Assembly: GCF_000015825.1 (NCBI RefSeq)
Contig: NC_009051.1
Coordinates: 1,792,695 to 1,856,694 of the forward strand
Direction: 5' to 3'
Source: Methanoculleus marisnigri JR1
GTDB lineage: Archaea > Halobacteriota > Methanomicrobia > Methanomicrobiales > Methanoculleaceae
Length of the DNA: 64,000 nt
Positions within the stretch are counted from its first letter, which is position 1, and each line of letters starts with the position of its first letter. Made by a program: the position numbers and the translations under genes. Under the pieces are notes generated by a model. That model made no database searches. It saw nothing but the letters and a program-made list of their open reading frames with translations, and had not been told where the DNA came from. Shown piece after piece: positions 25,992 to 38,815 of this stretch.

Positions 25992-26372
25992 CCGAGGTAA
26001 ATGAGATAAGGTCGACAAGAAACAAAAGTTAAATAAACAATATCATCAACAGATAGAATGGTGCCACCGCAACGGCGGCGCATCATTGAGATCCAATCGT
26101 TAAAGCCTCAATTCCATCAACCCAAACCGCGGAACACCCGCAACTCCAGGAACGGGAAGGGGACGAACCGGGCGTCGTGCCGGATGTCCCGGGTTTCAGC
26201 GGGGCGACAGAGATCGCTCCCCCCTTTCCGACCGGGTTCTGTTGTATCGAGGATATTTTCAGGATAATATCGATGTAAAAACCTGCGCTACAGAGAAGAA
26301 GGAACTATCGAAGATACATTACTAACGTTCGCACAGTAAAACACGAGAAGAACAGTTTTTCAGATTAAAGGG
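25992..26372. other. Intergenic region between fwdDB and the rRNA operon end
   Basis: No gene is supported. A short open frame near 26058-26264 is basic and low in family resemblance. AT-rich patches near 26030 and 26270-26340 are present. This is where the rRNA precursor (minus strand) must end; its last base runs into CTTTAATCTG and then TGTTTTACT. Confidence 0.4.
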
Positions 26373-26500
26373 AGGTAATAGCAGCGAGCCGTGCTTCCCG
26401 AGGGCTCGCGCACCTCAGTACCACATGGCACGTGAGAGGGCTTAACTGCTGGGTTCGGAATGGGTCCAGGTGTTTCCCCTCTGCTATGGCCGCTATTACC
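26373..26500 (-). rRNA. rrf: 5S ribosomal RNA
   Basis: Read on the minus strand, the gene starts GGTAATAGCGGCCATAGC and contains CCTGGACCCATTCCGAACC and CAGCAGTTAAGCC. The 3' end GCTATTACC pairs with the 5' end. About 128 nt, with ends accurate to a few bases. It is the last gene of the rRNA operon. Confidence 0.95.
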
Positions 26501-26586
26501 AGTTACGACCGGGTGTGATGCGTTTGGATGGAGTCAAAAATCCTTACGGATTTTCTCCCCGCCCAGCCGCTTCGCGCCCGGTCGGA

Positions 26587-26658
26587 AGCCAAGGCCCGGA
26601 CTTGAACCGGGGTGTAGTTGATCTGCAGTCAACCGCGTGGCCGCTCCGCCACCTTGGC
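26587..26658 (-). tRNA. tRNA-Cys (GCA anticodon)
   Basis: On the minus strand, GCCAAGG pairs with CCTTGGC, followed by discriminator T, as in cysteine tRNAs. The anticodon stem GTTGA/TCAAC encloses CTGCAGA, giving anticodon GCA. The T arm reads CCCGG-TTCAAGT-CCGGG. It lies between the 23S processing stem and 5S, rather than after 5S as in several other euryarchaea. Confidence 0.95.
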
Positions 26659-26739
26659 AAGCTGTGTTGCCTTACTATGTTGTCGCCCAATCTATTTAAG
26701 GGTTACACCCTCATCAGATTCGGCCGCAAGGCGTTTTTC

Positions 26740-26775
26740 GGTGCGTACTCTGGATTTCGTCTGAGTTCAACGGAA
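26740..26775 (-). ncRNA. 3' half of the 23S bulge-helix-bulge processing stem
   Basis: GGTGCGTACTCTGGA (26740-26754) and TGAGTTCAACGGAA (26762-26775) are complementary to 29708-29722 and 29687-29700. In the precursor RNA these form two helices of 15 and 14 bp separated by an asymmetric internal loop, the target of the archaeal splicing endonuclease. Confidence 0.8.
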
Positions 26776-29686
<2,911 letters not shown>

Positions 29687-29722
29687 TTCCGTTGAACTCA
29701 TTTAACGTCCAGAGTACGCACC
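29687..29722 (-). ncRNA. 5' half of the 23S bulge-helix-bulge processing stem
   Basis: The partner of 26740-26775: TTCCGTTGAACTCA at 29687-29700 and TCCAGAGTACGCACC at 29708-29722 on the plus strand, exact reverse complements of the 3' flank. The internal-loop bases are 29701-29707. Confidence 0.8.
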
Positions 29723-29817
29723 TATACACAGCTTCCTCAGGTCAAAGACCTTCAGCCCTTCCCCGGTGATTCACATCTCCGGGTGCATTTTCGGCAGGAC
29801 TGTTTAGTCCTGTCGAG

Positions 29818-29890
29818 TGGACTCAGGGGGATTTGAACCCCCGGCCTCCGCCTCGCAAAGGCGGCGCTCTTCCAACTGAGCTATGAGCCC
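29818..29890 (-). tRNA. tRNA-Ala (UGC anticodon) in the 16S-23S spacer
   Basis: On the minus strand, GGGCTCA pairs with TGAGTCC, then discriminator A. The anticodon arm CCGCC-TTTGCGA-GGCGG gives TGC. The T arm is GGGGG-TTCAAAT-CCCCC. A spacer tRNA-Ala is standard in euryarchaeal rRNA operons. It lies 8 nt from the 16S processing stem. Confidence 0.96.
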
Positions 29891-29898
29891 GAATCTCC

Positions 29899-29938
29899 CG
29901 TTGACATCGGCAATTTTACGTTTTGTTCAGCAACCGCT
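29899..29938 (-). ncRNA. 3' half of the 16S bulge-helix-bulge processing stem
   Basis: Plus-strand CGTTGACATCGGCAAT (29899-29914) and TTTGTTCAGCAACCGCT (29922-29938) pair in the precursor with 31485-31500 and 31461-31477. They give helices of 16 and 17 bp (a few G-U pairs) around an internal loop of about 7 nt per side. Confidence 0.78.
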
Positions 29939-29956
29939 GACCCAAGTAATTTCTTT

Positions 29957-31423
<1,467 letters not shown>

Positions 31424-31460
31424 TTGGAAGTAATGCACACTACTAAACTTGGGAGGAATT

Positions 31461-31500
31461 AGCGGTTACTGAACAAATTTCCGCATTGCCAATGCCAACG
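31461..31500 (-). ncRNA. 5' half of the 16S bulge-helix-bulge processing stem
   Basis: AGCGGTTACTGAACAAA (31461-31477) and ATTGCCAATGCCAACG (31485-31500) on the plus strand pair with 29899-29938. Compensatory G-U and base-pair changes between the two sides support a real RNA helix rather than a chance repeat. Confidence 0.78.
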
Positions 31501-31570
31501 TCAGAATCAACCCGCTCAATGGCGGTCGTGTTGATTCCCCATCACCAGGAGAACAATGTTTATTTTACAA

Positions 31571-31580
31571 CTATTTAAAC
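31571..31580 (-). promoter_or_regulatory. rRNA promoter TATA box, proximal (1 of 6)
   Basis: GTTTAAATAG on the minus strand. A transcription start is expected near 31547, about 125 nt before 16S and upstream of the processing stem. Confidence 0.6.
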
Positions 31581-31703
31581 ATGTTTTCCTGCATCGGATT
31601 CGAGAATGTTCTCGAATCTTCATGTCCTTTTTGAATACAGGGAACGTGACCCGAATCGGGTCGAGAACTTCACCTGCGCGGAGATTAATGTTTGTGCTTC
31701 AAC

Positions 31704-31716
31704 ACATATAAACATT
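31704..31716 (-). promoter_or_regulatory. rRNA promoter TATA box (2 of 6)
   Basis: AATGTTTATATGT on the minus strand, with the same 13 bases found at copies 3 and 4. Followed in the transcription direction by an ACAAACATTAA segment shared with copy 3. Confidence 0.65.
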
Positions 31717-31848
31717 TTCACCCCGCGCTGGGATCCGCGCCGGAGATCCAGAGAGAATCTCCGGCTCGATCGAGGAAATCGCCCGGAATTTTACGTCCCG
31801 GACGCCCTGATACTTCACCTGTGCAGGAACTTATGTTTGTGAGTTATC

Positions 31849-31861
31849 ACATATAAACATT
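31849..31861 (-). promoter_or_regulatory. rRNA promoter TATA box (3 of 6)
   Basis: AATGTTTATATGT on the minus strand, 145 bp from copy 2. The downstream CACAAACATAAGT and CAGGTGAAGT segments are shared with copy 2, so the whole module is duplicated, not only the box. Confidence 0.65.
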
Positions 31862-31979
31862 TGTTCCCACCCGAGTTTCGAGCCGGAAATCAAACACATA
31901 TTCCCGACCCGGACGCCCCGATTCATCCGCATTGCGGATGTTTGAGGAGGCCTTGTGAGAATACATATTGAATCCCCAG

Positions 31980-31992
31980 ACATATAAACATT
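31980..31992 (-). promoter_or_regulatory. rRNA promoter TATA box (4 of 6)
   Basis: AATGTTTATATGT on the minus strand, 131 bp from copy 3, identical in its 13-base core to copies 2 and 3. Confidence 0.65.
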
Positions 31993-32124
31993 GTCACCCT
32001 GCATCAGACCCGAACGAATGTTCGGGCCCTCACAGCGGTTGAAGAGACACGGAATCAGACCACCCACGAAGGGCTGCACGATCCGACGTCCTGACAACAC
32101 AGCCTTACTATGTTATCATCAATG

Positions 32125-32137
32125 CCATATAAGCATT
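32125..32137 (-). promoter_or_regulatory. rRNA promoter TATA box (5 of 6)
   Basis: AATGCTTATATGG on the minus strand, 145 bp from copy 4, a two-base variant of the core. Confidence 0.55.
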
Positions 32138-32270
32138 TCCCTGCTCCGTCGGATCCAAGCGCACGGCTTTGACCCCCATAAACGTTGAGATCTCCCGGCA
32201 TCCTGCACACATCGTGCAGGATTCACGCGGAATTCGCTCCCAACTTGACTATTACATGTTGATACCGGAG

Positions 32271-32283
32271 ATATTTAAACATT
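32271..32283 (-). promoter_or_regulatory. rRNA promoter TATA box, distal (6 of 6)
   Basis: AATGTTTAAATAT on the minus strand, 146 bp from copy 5. It is the outermost, 177 bp beyond the 3' end of scpA. Confidence 0.55.
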
Positions 32284-32459
32284 TACCCAGAACCCATTCA
32301 AAAAAGTGGAATCACGTTGCAAAATCACCCCGATTTGCCACTAAAAGGCTTCACCGGGTATCCGGAGCGCAGGCGAAGACCCATGCGCGCAGCGCCACCG
32401 ATCCCGAATCCCACAGGAATTTCACGGGAACAGAACGATCGGTGTCATATGGTCGAGTA

Positions 32460-33212
32460 TCACGCATCCTCGCCGGCCCCATCGGGACCGTCCTCGGGGA
32501 TCTGCTCGCCGACATAGATCTCGCCGAAGAACTCGTCCTGCCAGAGCGCGAGTTTCCCCTCGAGCATCAGGAAGAGGAGCGGGATGTAGACCTCGCGGCG
32601 ACTTCGCCCCATGGCACCGGAGAGGTCGCCCAGCGTCAGGATATCACCGTTCCGGGCAGCGCGCTGGAACTCCGTCATGACGACCGCAACCGCACCCTGG
32701 TATCCTTCGTCATGCGCCACCGCCACCACGTCTCCGGCGCTGAGGTTGAGATCCGGCTCCCTGGGCACAGAGACCCTTTTGCGCTGCCTGCGACGCTGCT
32801 CCTTCTCCGCCGTCTTCAACTGCTTGATGAGTTCGTAGAGCGTGACCGGCGGACGTTTCCGCAGGTTCTTTCGCCCCAGACGACGCTGGATCTCCCGCTC
32901 CAGGCGCCCCATCGGCTCGACCTCTCCGGCCGACTCGTAATCGAACCCGAGATCCTCAAACGACTCGTCCTCATCGTCGGCAAACGAATCTTCGTCTTCT
33001 TCTTCGCCCCAGCCGTCGAGATAATCCGACTTCAGGCGCAGCAGGCACGCGGCATAAAAGAGCGTCCTCCCCGAGATCCGCAGGTCGAGCTCCTTCCTCC
33101 GGTCGAGTTCGGCGAGGAACCGATCGGTCACGTCCACGATATCGATGTTCCAGGGATCGACCTCTCCCCGCTCGGCCATGCCGGCCAGGATCTCGACAGG
33201 TTCCTCATCCAT
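32460..33212 (-). CDS. scpA: Segregation and condensation protein A
   Basis: The kleisin subunit that bridges SMC heads in the prokaryotic condensin. The 250-residue protein starts MDEEPVEILAGMAERGEVDP, has the kleisin N-terminal helix pattern (WNIDIVDVTDRFLAELDR, then LRISGRTLFYAACLLRLKS), an acidic middle (about 75-105), and a winged-helix C-terminus (GAMGRSRREVYIPLLFLMLE). The start at 33212 overlaps the smc stop by 8 nt. No scpB is next to it. Confidence 0.93.
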   Translation of the reverse strand: MDEEPVEILAGMAERGEVDPWNIDIVDVTDRFLAELDRRKELDLRISGRTLFYAACLLRLKSDYLDGWGEEEDEDSFADDEDESFEDLGFDYESAGEVEPMGRLEREIQRRLGRKNLRKRPPVTLYELIKQLKTAEKEQRRRQRKRVSVPREPDLNLSAGDVVAVAHDEGYQGAVAVVMTEFQRAARNGDILTLGDLSGAMGRSRREVYIPLLFLMLEGKLALWQDEFFGEIYVGEQIPEDGPDGAGEDA

Positions 33213-36200
33213 TGTTCTGCACACCGGTCACGTAGGTGCTCTTGTCGGCACGGATCGTCACGCCCACGATGCGGTCGGCGCGCTCGATCATCGGCTTTCG
33301 GAGCGAAACGATGATCGACTGCGCGCTCCCCGAGAGCTCGCTCATCATGGCGGCAATGCGGCCGACGTTGTTCCCGTCGAGGAACATATCCACCTCATCG
33401 AGCGCGTAGAACGGCGCGGGCATGAACTGCTGGATGGAGAAGATGAACGCGAGCGTGGTCAGCGACTTCTCGCCCCCGGAGAGCGAAGAGAGGAGGTGAA
33501 CCTTCTTGTCGCGCGGCTGAACCGCGAACGTCATGCCGCCGGCGAAGGGATCCTCTTCGTTATCGAGGATCAGCCTCCCGGTCCCGTCGGTCAGGCGCGC
33601 GAAGATGTCGCGGAAGTTCCCATCGATCGCGGTGAAAGCGGTCATGAAGGCGTCGTACTTCAACTTCTCGTACTTCTCGATCCGCTCAAGGAGCATCATC
33701 CGCTCCCGCGAGAGCACCTCTTTCTTCTCCGTCCGCTCCTCGACGCGGGCAGCGACACGGTCGCACTCCTCGATCGCGAGCATGTTCACCGCACCGATCT
33801 TCTTTAGCGCCCGCTCGGCCTCCGCGATCCCGGCGTCGATGGCGGCGATGTCGAGATCCGTCTCCACGTCGCCGGCCTGCTCCCGGAGCACCGCGAGTTC
33901 CGCGAGGAGCGACCGTTCCCGCTCCTCGAGGGCGCTGATCTGCATCCGGATGCGCTCCATCGCACCCGAGAGTTCGAGAGCCCGCTGGTCGAGCACCCGG
34001 ATCTCCTCGAGGATCCGGTCGCGCTTCTCGTGCAGGCCTGCAAGTTCGTCGGAGAACTCCTTCTGGCGCGCCTCGAACTGCACGATCAGGCGGCGCTGAT
34101 CCTCGATCTGCTCCTCCGTTGCGGTGATCTCACCGTCGATCTCCTGGTTCTTCGTCTCCAGGCGGCTCCGTTCCGCGGCAAGTTCCTCGATACGGTTTGC
34201 GAAATGCTGCCGCTCGCGTTTGGCGTCGGTGATGTCGGCGTCCTTGTTCCGGAGCCGCCGCTCGATATCCTCCACCGCCTTACGGATGCTCTCGTACCGC
34301 TCGGTGAGCACGGGAACCTCGGTGTCGTCGAGCTTCTTCTTGAGGTCGTCGACCTCCGCCGATACCTGCGCGATCTCGCCGGTTATCCGCTCGAGATCGG
34401 CCTCGAGCCGCGCAAGTTCCTCGCCGCCGGTCTTCGCGGCATCGAGCATCTCATGCAGGCTCTCTTCGAGCGTCCGTTTCTCGCCGGAAAGCACCTCGAT
34501 CCGCTTCTGGAACTCGTCCACCAGCATGCGGTAGCGCGCAACCTGCTCGTCGATCGAACTCCGCTCCGCCCGCTTTGCCTCCGCGGCCACGGCAAAGCGG
34601 CCGATGGACGCTTCGATCTCGCCCGCTTCCGCCTCGAGTTCGGCGAGCTTCGCGCGGACCCGCGCGACCTCGTCGTCGACGGCCACCCCGAACCCGCGGA
34701 TCTTCTTCCCCTGTGATCCGCCGGTCATGGCGCCGCTCCTCTCGACGAAATCGCCCTCCAGGGTGACCATCTTGTACCGGCCCATCAGCCGCCGCGCCCG
34801 CTCGAGGGTATCCACCACCACCGTCGCGCCGAAGACGACACGGAACGCGCGGTCGAACGCCGGGTCGAACTCCAGGAGATCGACCGCGTAGCCGACGATG
34901 CCCGGATCGGCCTCGAGCGGCGAGAGGATCGGGGGCCGGAGTTTGTTGAGCGGCAGGAACGTGACCCGCCCGAGCCGGTTCTCTTTTAAGTAGCGGATCG
35001 CATCGGACGCAACCGCGTCGGTATCGACGATGGCCCACCTGAGCCGGCCCATCGCCGCCACGTCGAGCGCGGTCGCGTACTCCGGCGGCGCCCGCCCGAG
35101 CTGCGCAACGGTGCCGTGGACACCTTCCATGCCGAGAACGACGTCCATCGCCTTCCCGCCGGCATCGCCGTGCGCCTGCTGCTGCGCCTCCAGGCGCATC
35201 AGGTTCTGCTCGTTCTCCCGGATCTCTTTCTTCAGCCGATCGAGCGCCGACCGCCGCGCAAAGAGCGTGCTTTCCGCCTCGGAGAGAGCCCGCTCGATCT
35301 GGCGTTTCTGTTCCTCGCAGTCGGCCATGCAGGAGGAGTACTCCGCGACCTGCTCCTGCTTGTTCGTGAGTTCCTCCTCGATCTGGGCGATACGCGCGTC
35401 CAGGCGTTCCCGTTCCGACGTCCGCATCCGGCTCTTCTCGATGAAGATATCCTGCTCGCGGAGGATCTTCGACCGGAGCTCCTTTTTGCTCTCGAGATCC
35501 TCCATCCTCTCGAAGAGCTGGTCTTTTACCCCTTCGACCTCTTTGCTCTCGCTTGCGATACGCTCCTCGACCGTTTTCATCTCGTCGCGCTGCGTCGCGA
35601 GCTCCATGGCAAGATTCGCCCGGTCTATCGAGAGGTTGCGGATCTGCGTGGCGCACTCCTCGACTTTCGCCTCGGCGCGTTTGCCATCAAGGTAGATCCG
35701 CTGGACCGCCTCGGCATTCTCTTCCCGGTTGACCTTCAGCCGTTCGATGGTCTTCTCGCCGAGCTTGATCGCGCTTCGCGCCTCTTCGAGCCGTCCGACG
35801 AGTTCGAGATACTCGGGGCCGCTTTTGTGGTTTATCTCCTCTTCGACGGCATGCTGGCGTTCGCGCGCCTCCTCGATCTCTTTTTTGACGGCCTCGCCCT
35901 CACCCTCGGTGCGTGCGATTGCCGCCTGCTGGTCGTGCGCGAGATCGTGAAGGGTGCCGATCTCCTGCTCTTTCTGCCGGACGAGCGCCGCTCCCCGGCA
36001 CTGCCCGAGGTGTTCCAGCTCGCCCTGCCACCGCCGGTACTCCACCGCCTGCTCGCGCTCGTGCTGGAGCGCATCCAGCCGCGCCACGAGCTCGTTCAAG
36101 AGAAGCTCCTCGCGCTCGAGCCGCTCCCGCACCACCTCGAGTTCCGAGAACGCCTGTCCGCGCTTGTGGTCGAACTCAGCGACACCTGCTATCTCGTCGA

Positions 36201-36648
36201 TAATCTTCCGCCGTTCGCCGTCGGTCATCTCCATGATGCGGGTGATGTCACCCTGCATCACGACGTTGTAGCCCTCCGGCTTGATCCCGATCTTTGCGAG
36301 GAACTCGATGACGTCGCCCTGCTTGCAGAGACGGTTGTTCAAGTAGTTGTAACTGTAGTATCCCGTCGGCGTCCGCTTGATCCGGCGGCGGATCGTCGTG
36401 CCGTCCGAGAACGTGGCCGTCACCTCAGCGGTGTTCTTCCCGGAATTGACGTTGATGAGATCGGTCAGCTTCTCGGCCCGCAGCCCCCGCGCACCCGAAA
36501 GGGCCAGGACGAAGAGGAGGCTGTCGATAATATTGCTCTTTCCGGAACCATTCGGGCCTGAGACGACTGTAAATCCTTCGAAAAAAGGAATTTTCGTCTT
36601 TCTGGCGAAAGACTTGAAGTTGTCGATCTCAAGCTGCGTGATGTACAA
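33205..36648 (-). CDS. smc: Chromosome segregation protein SMC
   Basis: The condensin ATPase, 1147 residues, normal for archaea. Walker A is GPNGSGKSN at 31-39. Two long coiled coils (about 165-500 and 665-1010) flank a hinge near 510-640 whose glycines (GALGVEGVHG-like region) allow dimerisation. The signature motif LSGGEKSLTTLAF and Walker B YALDEVDMFLD sit near residues 1050 and 1085. It lies between a coiled-coil gene upstream and scpA downstream in one unit. Confidence 0.97.
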   Translation of the reverse strand: MYITQLEIDNFKSFARKTKIPFFEGFTVVSGPNGSGKSNIIDSLLFVLALSGARGLRAEKLTDLINVNSGKNTAEVTATFSDGTTIRRRIKRTPTGYYSYNYLNNRLCKQGDVIEFLAKIGIKPEGYNVVMQGDITRIMEMTDGERRKIIDEIAGVAEFDHKRGQAFSELEVVRERLEREELLLNELVARLDALQHEREQAVEYRRWQGELEHLGQCRGAALVRQKEQEIGTLHDLAHDQQAAIARTEGEGEAVKKEIEEARERQHAVEEEINHKSGPEYLELVGRLEEARSAIKLGEKTIERLKVNREENAEAVQRIYLDGKRAEAKVEECATQIRNLSIDRANLAMELATQRDEMKTVEERIASESKEVEGVKDQLFERMEDLESKKELRSKILREQDIFIEKSRMRTSERERLDARIAQIEEELTNKQEQVAEYSSCMADCEEQKRQIERALSEAESTLFARRSALDRLKKEIRENEQNLMRLEAQQQAHGDAGGKAMDVVLGMEGVHGTVAQLGRAPPEYATALDVAAMGRLRWAIVDTDAVASDAIRYLKENRLGRVTFLPLNKLRPPILSPLEADPGIVGYAVDLLEFDPAFDRAFRVVFGATVVVDTLERARRLMGRYKMVTLEGDFVERSGAMTGGSQGKKIRGFGVAVDDEVARVRAKLAELEAEAGEIEASIGRFAVAAEAKRAERSSIDEQVARYRMLVDEFQKRIEVLSGEKRTLEESLHEMLDAAKTGGEELARLEADLERITGEIAQVSAEVDDLKKKLDDTEVPVLTERYESIRKAVEDIERRLRNKDADITDAKRERQHFANRIEELAAERSRLETKNQEIDGEITATEEQIEDQRRLIVQFEARQKEFSDELAGLHEKRDRILEEIRVLDQRALELSGAMERIRMQISALEERERSLLAELAVLREQAGDVETDLDIAAIDAGIAEAERALKKIGAVNMLAIEECDRVAARVEERTEKKEVLSRERMMLLERIEKYEKLKYDAFMTAFTAIDGNFRDIFARLTDGTGRLILDNEEDPFAGGMTFAVQPRDKKVHLLSSLSGGEKSLTTLAFIFSIQQFMPAPFYALDEVDMFLDGNNVGRIAAMMSELSGSAQSIIVSLRKPMIERADRIVGVTIRADKSTYVTGVQNNG

Positions 36649-36666
36649 AGACGGGGCTCCCTTTAC

Positions 36667-37287
36667 CTATCGATCGAGGTCGACGGTGTCGTCCTCTTCG
36701 GCCTGGATGACATCGTCGACCGGACGTTCCTTCTGCTCGACGAAGAGCTTGCGTTCGGACGGCTTGCCGCCTTTCCCCCGGCCCTTTGCCGGGACGCCCC
36801 GGGAACCGGTGCTGGCGACGATGTACTCGGAGGACCTCCTTGGCTCCGGCTTCAGCGTCCCGTCGTTCTGCATGATAAGATCGAGATCGCTGTCGTCATC
36901 CGGAACAGGCGCGGGCGGCCGCTGTTCAACCTGGCGCGCGGGGGTCTTTCGCTCCGCGGCACGCGCGGGCCGGGGAACGGCCGCGGCGCGTGGTTCCGCC
37001 TGGAGCGTAACCTCGACCTTCTTCTTCTCGGCCGGCACCGGCGCTTTCCGGCGCTCATCCACGTCCCGGGAGAGTTTCATCGCCACGGACTTGACGTCCA
37101 GGATCTCTTCCGTCAGGCCTTTCACCACGGCCTCGAGCTCCCGCACTTTCCGCTCGAGGTCACGCAGGCGCTCGTCTCCCGCCTCTGATACGGGCGGCTG
37201 TTCTCGCTCTCTCATTGTCTCCATCTCCTTCTCGCGCTCCGCAAGTTCCCGCTCAAGAAACCGTATCCTCGCATCTTTCTGCGCCAT
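36667..37287 (-). CDS. Coiled-coil protein upstream of smc
   Basis: A 206-residue hydrophilic protein not assigned to a known family. Residues 1-75 are a predicted coiled coil (ARIRFLERELAEREKEME, then LRDLERKVRELEAVVKGL). The middle is disordered, rich in proline, alanine and arginine. A basic patch (PAKGRGKGGKPSERK, about 170-185) precedes an acidic C-terminus. The ATG at 37287 follows GGGAG. It precedes smc by 18 nt, so a role with the condensin complex or nucleoid is inferred from position only. Confidence 0.75.
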   Translation of the reverse strand: MAQKDARIRFLERELAEREKEMETMREREQPPVSEAGDERLRDLERKVRELEAVVKGLTEEILDVKSVAMKLSRDVDERRKAPVPAEKKKVEVTLQAEPRAAAVPRPARAAERKTPARQVEQRPPAPVPDDDSDLDLIMQNDGTLKPEPRRSSEYIVASTGSRGVPAKGRGKGGKPSERKLFVEQKERPVDDVIQAEEDDTVDLDR

Positions 37288-37321
37288 TATCTCCCTCAAA
37301 CTAATCCTTGATAATGATTAC

Positions 37322-37334
37322 GTAATAATATTAC
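37322..37334. promoter_or_regulatory. AT-rich palindrome in front of the smc operon
   Basis: GTAATA-A-TATTAC is a perfect 6-bp-arm palindrome 35 bp upstream of the coiled-coil gene's ATG. It could overlap the promoter of the smc operon or be a regulator site. Confidence 0.35.
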
Positions 37335-37498
37335 TATAGATTCCCCAAATGAAGAAGTATTACATTTAATCCGGGGTGCAGTCGGGAAAATCCCGGCAGC
37401 CGTTGCGAATGGCTCTACAACCACCTCCCCCCGGACCCATGCCCGCGTCTCTGAAAGCCGTACAAAGAACGCCTCTTAGGCAGCCGTAAACAGCTCCG

Positions 37499-37506
37499 TA
37501 TAAAAG
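37499..37506 (+). promoter_or_regulatory. TATA box of the glyA operon
   Basis: TATAAAAG, close to the archaeal consensus, 37 bp before the glyA ATG. A start site near 37526 leaves a leader of about 18 nt. Confidence 0.6.
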
Positions 37507-37543
37507 AAAGCATATTACCTCAACGGAGCAACCCTTTTTCTGC

Positions 37544-38815
37544 ATGTCTAGTCTGGCAAACGTCGATCCAGAAGTCGCAGGTCTCATCGAGGAAGAGCGC
37601 CTGCGTCAGGTCAATGGGTTGGAACTGATCGCCTCCGAGAACGTCGTGAGCAAAGCGGTTCTCGAGGCGATGGGTTCTATCATGACCAATAAATATGCCG
37701 AGGGTTACCCCGGCAAGCGTTATTACGGCGGCTGCGAATTCCACGATGTCGTGGAGAACCTGGCGCGCGACCGCCTCTGCAAACTCTTCGGGGCCGAGCA
37801 CGCGAACGTCCAGCCCCACTCGGGGAGCCAGGCGAACCAGGCAGTCTATTTCGCCTACCTCGGCTACAAGGACAGGATCATGAGCCAGAGCCTCACTCAG
37901 GGCGGCCATCTCTCTCACGGCTCGCCGGTCAACATCACCGGGCGCTGGTACTCCATCTTCCACTACGGCGTCGATCACGAGAGCGAGACGCTCGACTACG
38001 CGGCGATCGAGGACCTGGCACGGACAGTGAAACCGCAGATGATCATCTGCGGCGCGAGCGCCTACCCGCGCGAGATCGACTTCAAAGCCTTCCAGGAAGT
38101 CGCCGATGCCGTCGGCGCGAGGTGCATGGCCGACATCGCCCACATCGCCGGACTCTGCGCGACCGGATACCACAACTCCCCGGTGGGGGTCGTCGACATC
38201 GTGACGACGACAACGCACAAGACCCTGCGCGGCCCCCGCGGCGGCGCCATCATGTGCAGCAAGGAGGATGCCCAGGCAATCGACAAGTCCATCTTCCCGG
38301 GGATGCAGGGCGGCCCGCTGATGCACACCATCGCGGCAAAGGCGGTCTGCTTCAAGGAAGCCCTGACCCCCGCGTATAAGGACTACTGCGGACAGGTCGT
38401 CAAGAACGCGAAGACGCTGGCCGATGTCCTCAGCCAGGAGGGGCTCGACCTCGTCTCCGGCGGCACCGACAACCACCTCATACTGCTCGACCTGACCGGG
38501 GTCTCCACGAACGGCGAGCACCTCACGGGTCTTGCGGCCGAGGTCGCGCTCGGAGAAGCCGGCATCACCGTGAACAAGAACACTATCCCCCGCGAACAGC
38601 TCAGCCCCTTCGTGACGAGCGGTCTACGAATCGGCACGCCCGCCGTCACCTCGCGCGGCATGAAAGAGGAGGAGATGAAGCAGATCGCCCACTGGATTGC
38701 CCGGGTCGTCAAGGACATCGCGAAGGACAAGACCTCGAAGAAGGCGATCACCGAAGTGAGAGAAGAGGTTATTGCCCTCGCGAGCAAGTATCCCCTCTAC
38801 CCTGAAGTAGCATGA
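37544..38815 (+). CDS. glyA: Serine hydroxymethyltransferase
   Basis: PLP enzyme interconverting serine and glycine with a pterin one-carbon carrier (tetrahydrofolate or tetrahydromethanopterin). The 423-residue protein has [15 protein letters not shown] near 22-36, [13 protein letters not shown] near 52-64, the PLP-lysine segment [13 protein letters not shown] near 222-234, and [12 protein letters not shown] near 365. It heads a tight operon with folD (4-nt overlap). Confidence 0.96.
   Translation: MSSLANVDPEVAGLIEEERLRQVNGLELIASENVVSKAVLEAMGSIMTNKYAEGYPGKRYYGGCEFHDVVENLARDRLCKLFGAEHANVQPHSGSQANQAVYFAYLGYKDRIMSQSLTQGGHLSHGSPVNITGRWYSIFHYGVDHESETLDYAAIEDLARTVKPQMIICGASAYPREIDFKAFQEVADAVGARCMADIAHIAGLCATGYHNSPVGVVDIVTTTTHKTLRGPRGGAIMCSKEDAQAIDKSIFPGMQGGPLMHTIAAKAVCFKEALTPAYKDYCGQVVKNAKTLADVLSQEGLDLVSGGTDNHLILLDLTGVSTNGEHLTGLAAEVALGEAGITVNKNTIPREQLSPFVTSGLRIGTPAVTSRGMKEEEMKQIAHWIARVVKDIAKDKTSKKAITEVREEVIALASKYPLYPEVA

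Larger units (their letters stand above)
31501..32459. other. rRNA leader and promoter region, no protein gene
   Basis: This kilobase between 16S and scpA holds the six TATA modules and is AT-richer than its surroundings. Frames open here are by-products. Short hairpins such as ATCCGCATTGCGGAT (31925-31939) and CCTGCACACATCGTGCAGG (32201-32219) occur between modules. Confidence 0.6.

Noticed and set aside
26058-26267. 69-codon frame between fwdDB and 5S
   Set aside because: It is basic and without a ribosome site or family resemblance, probably by chance.
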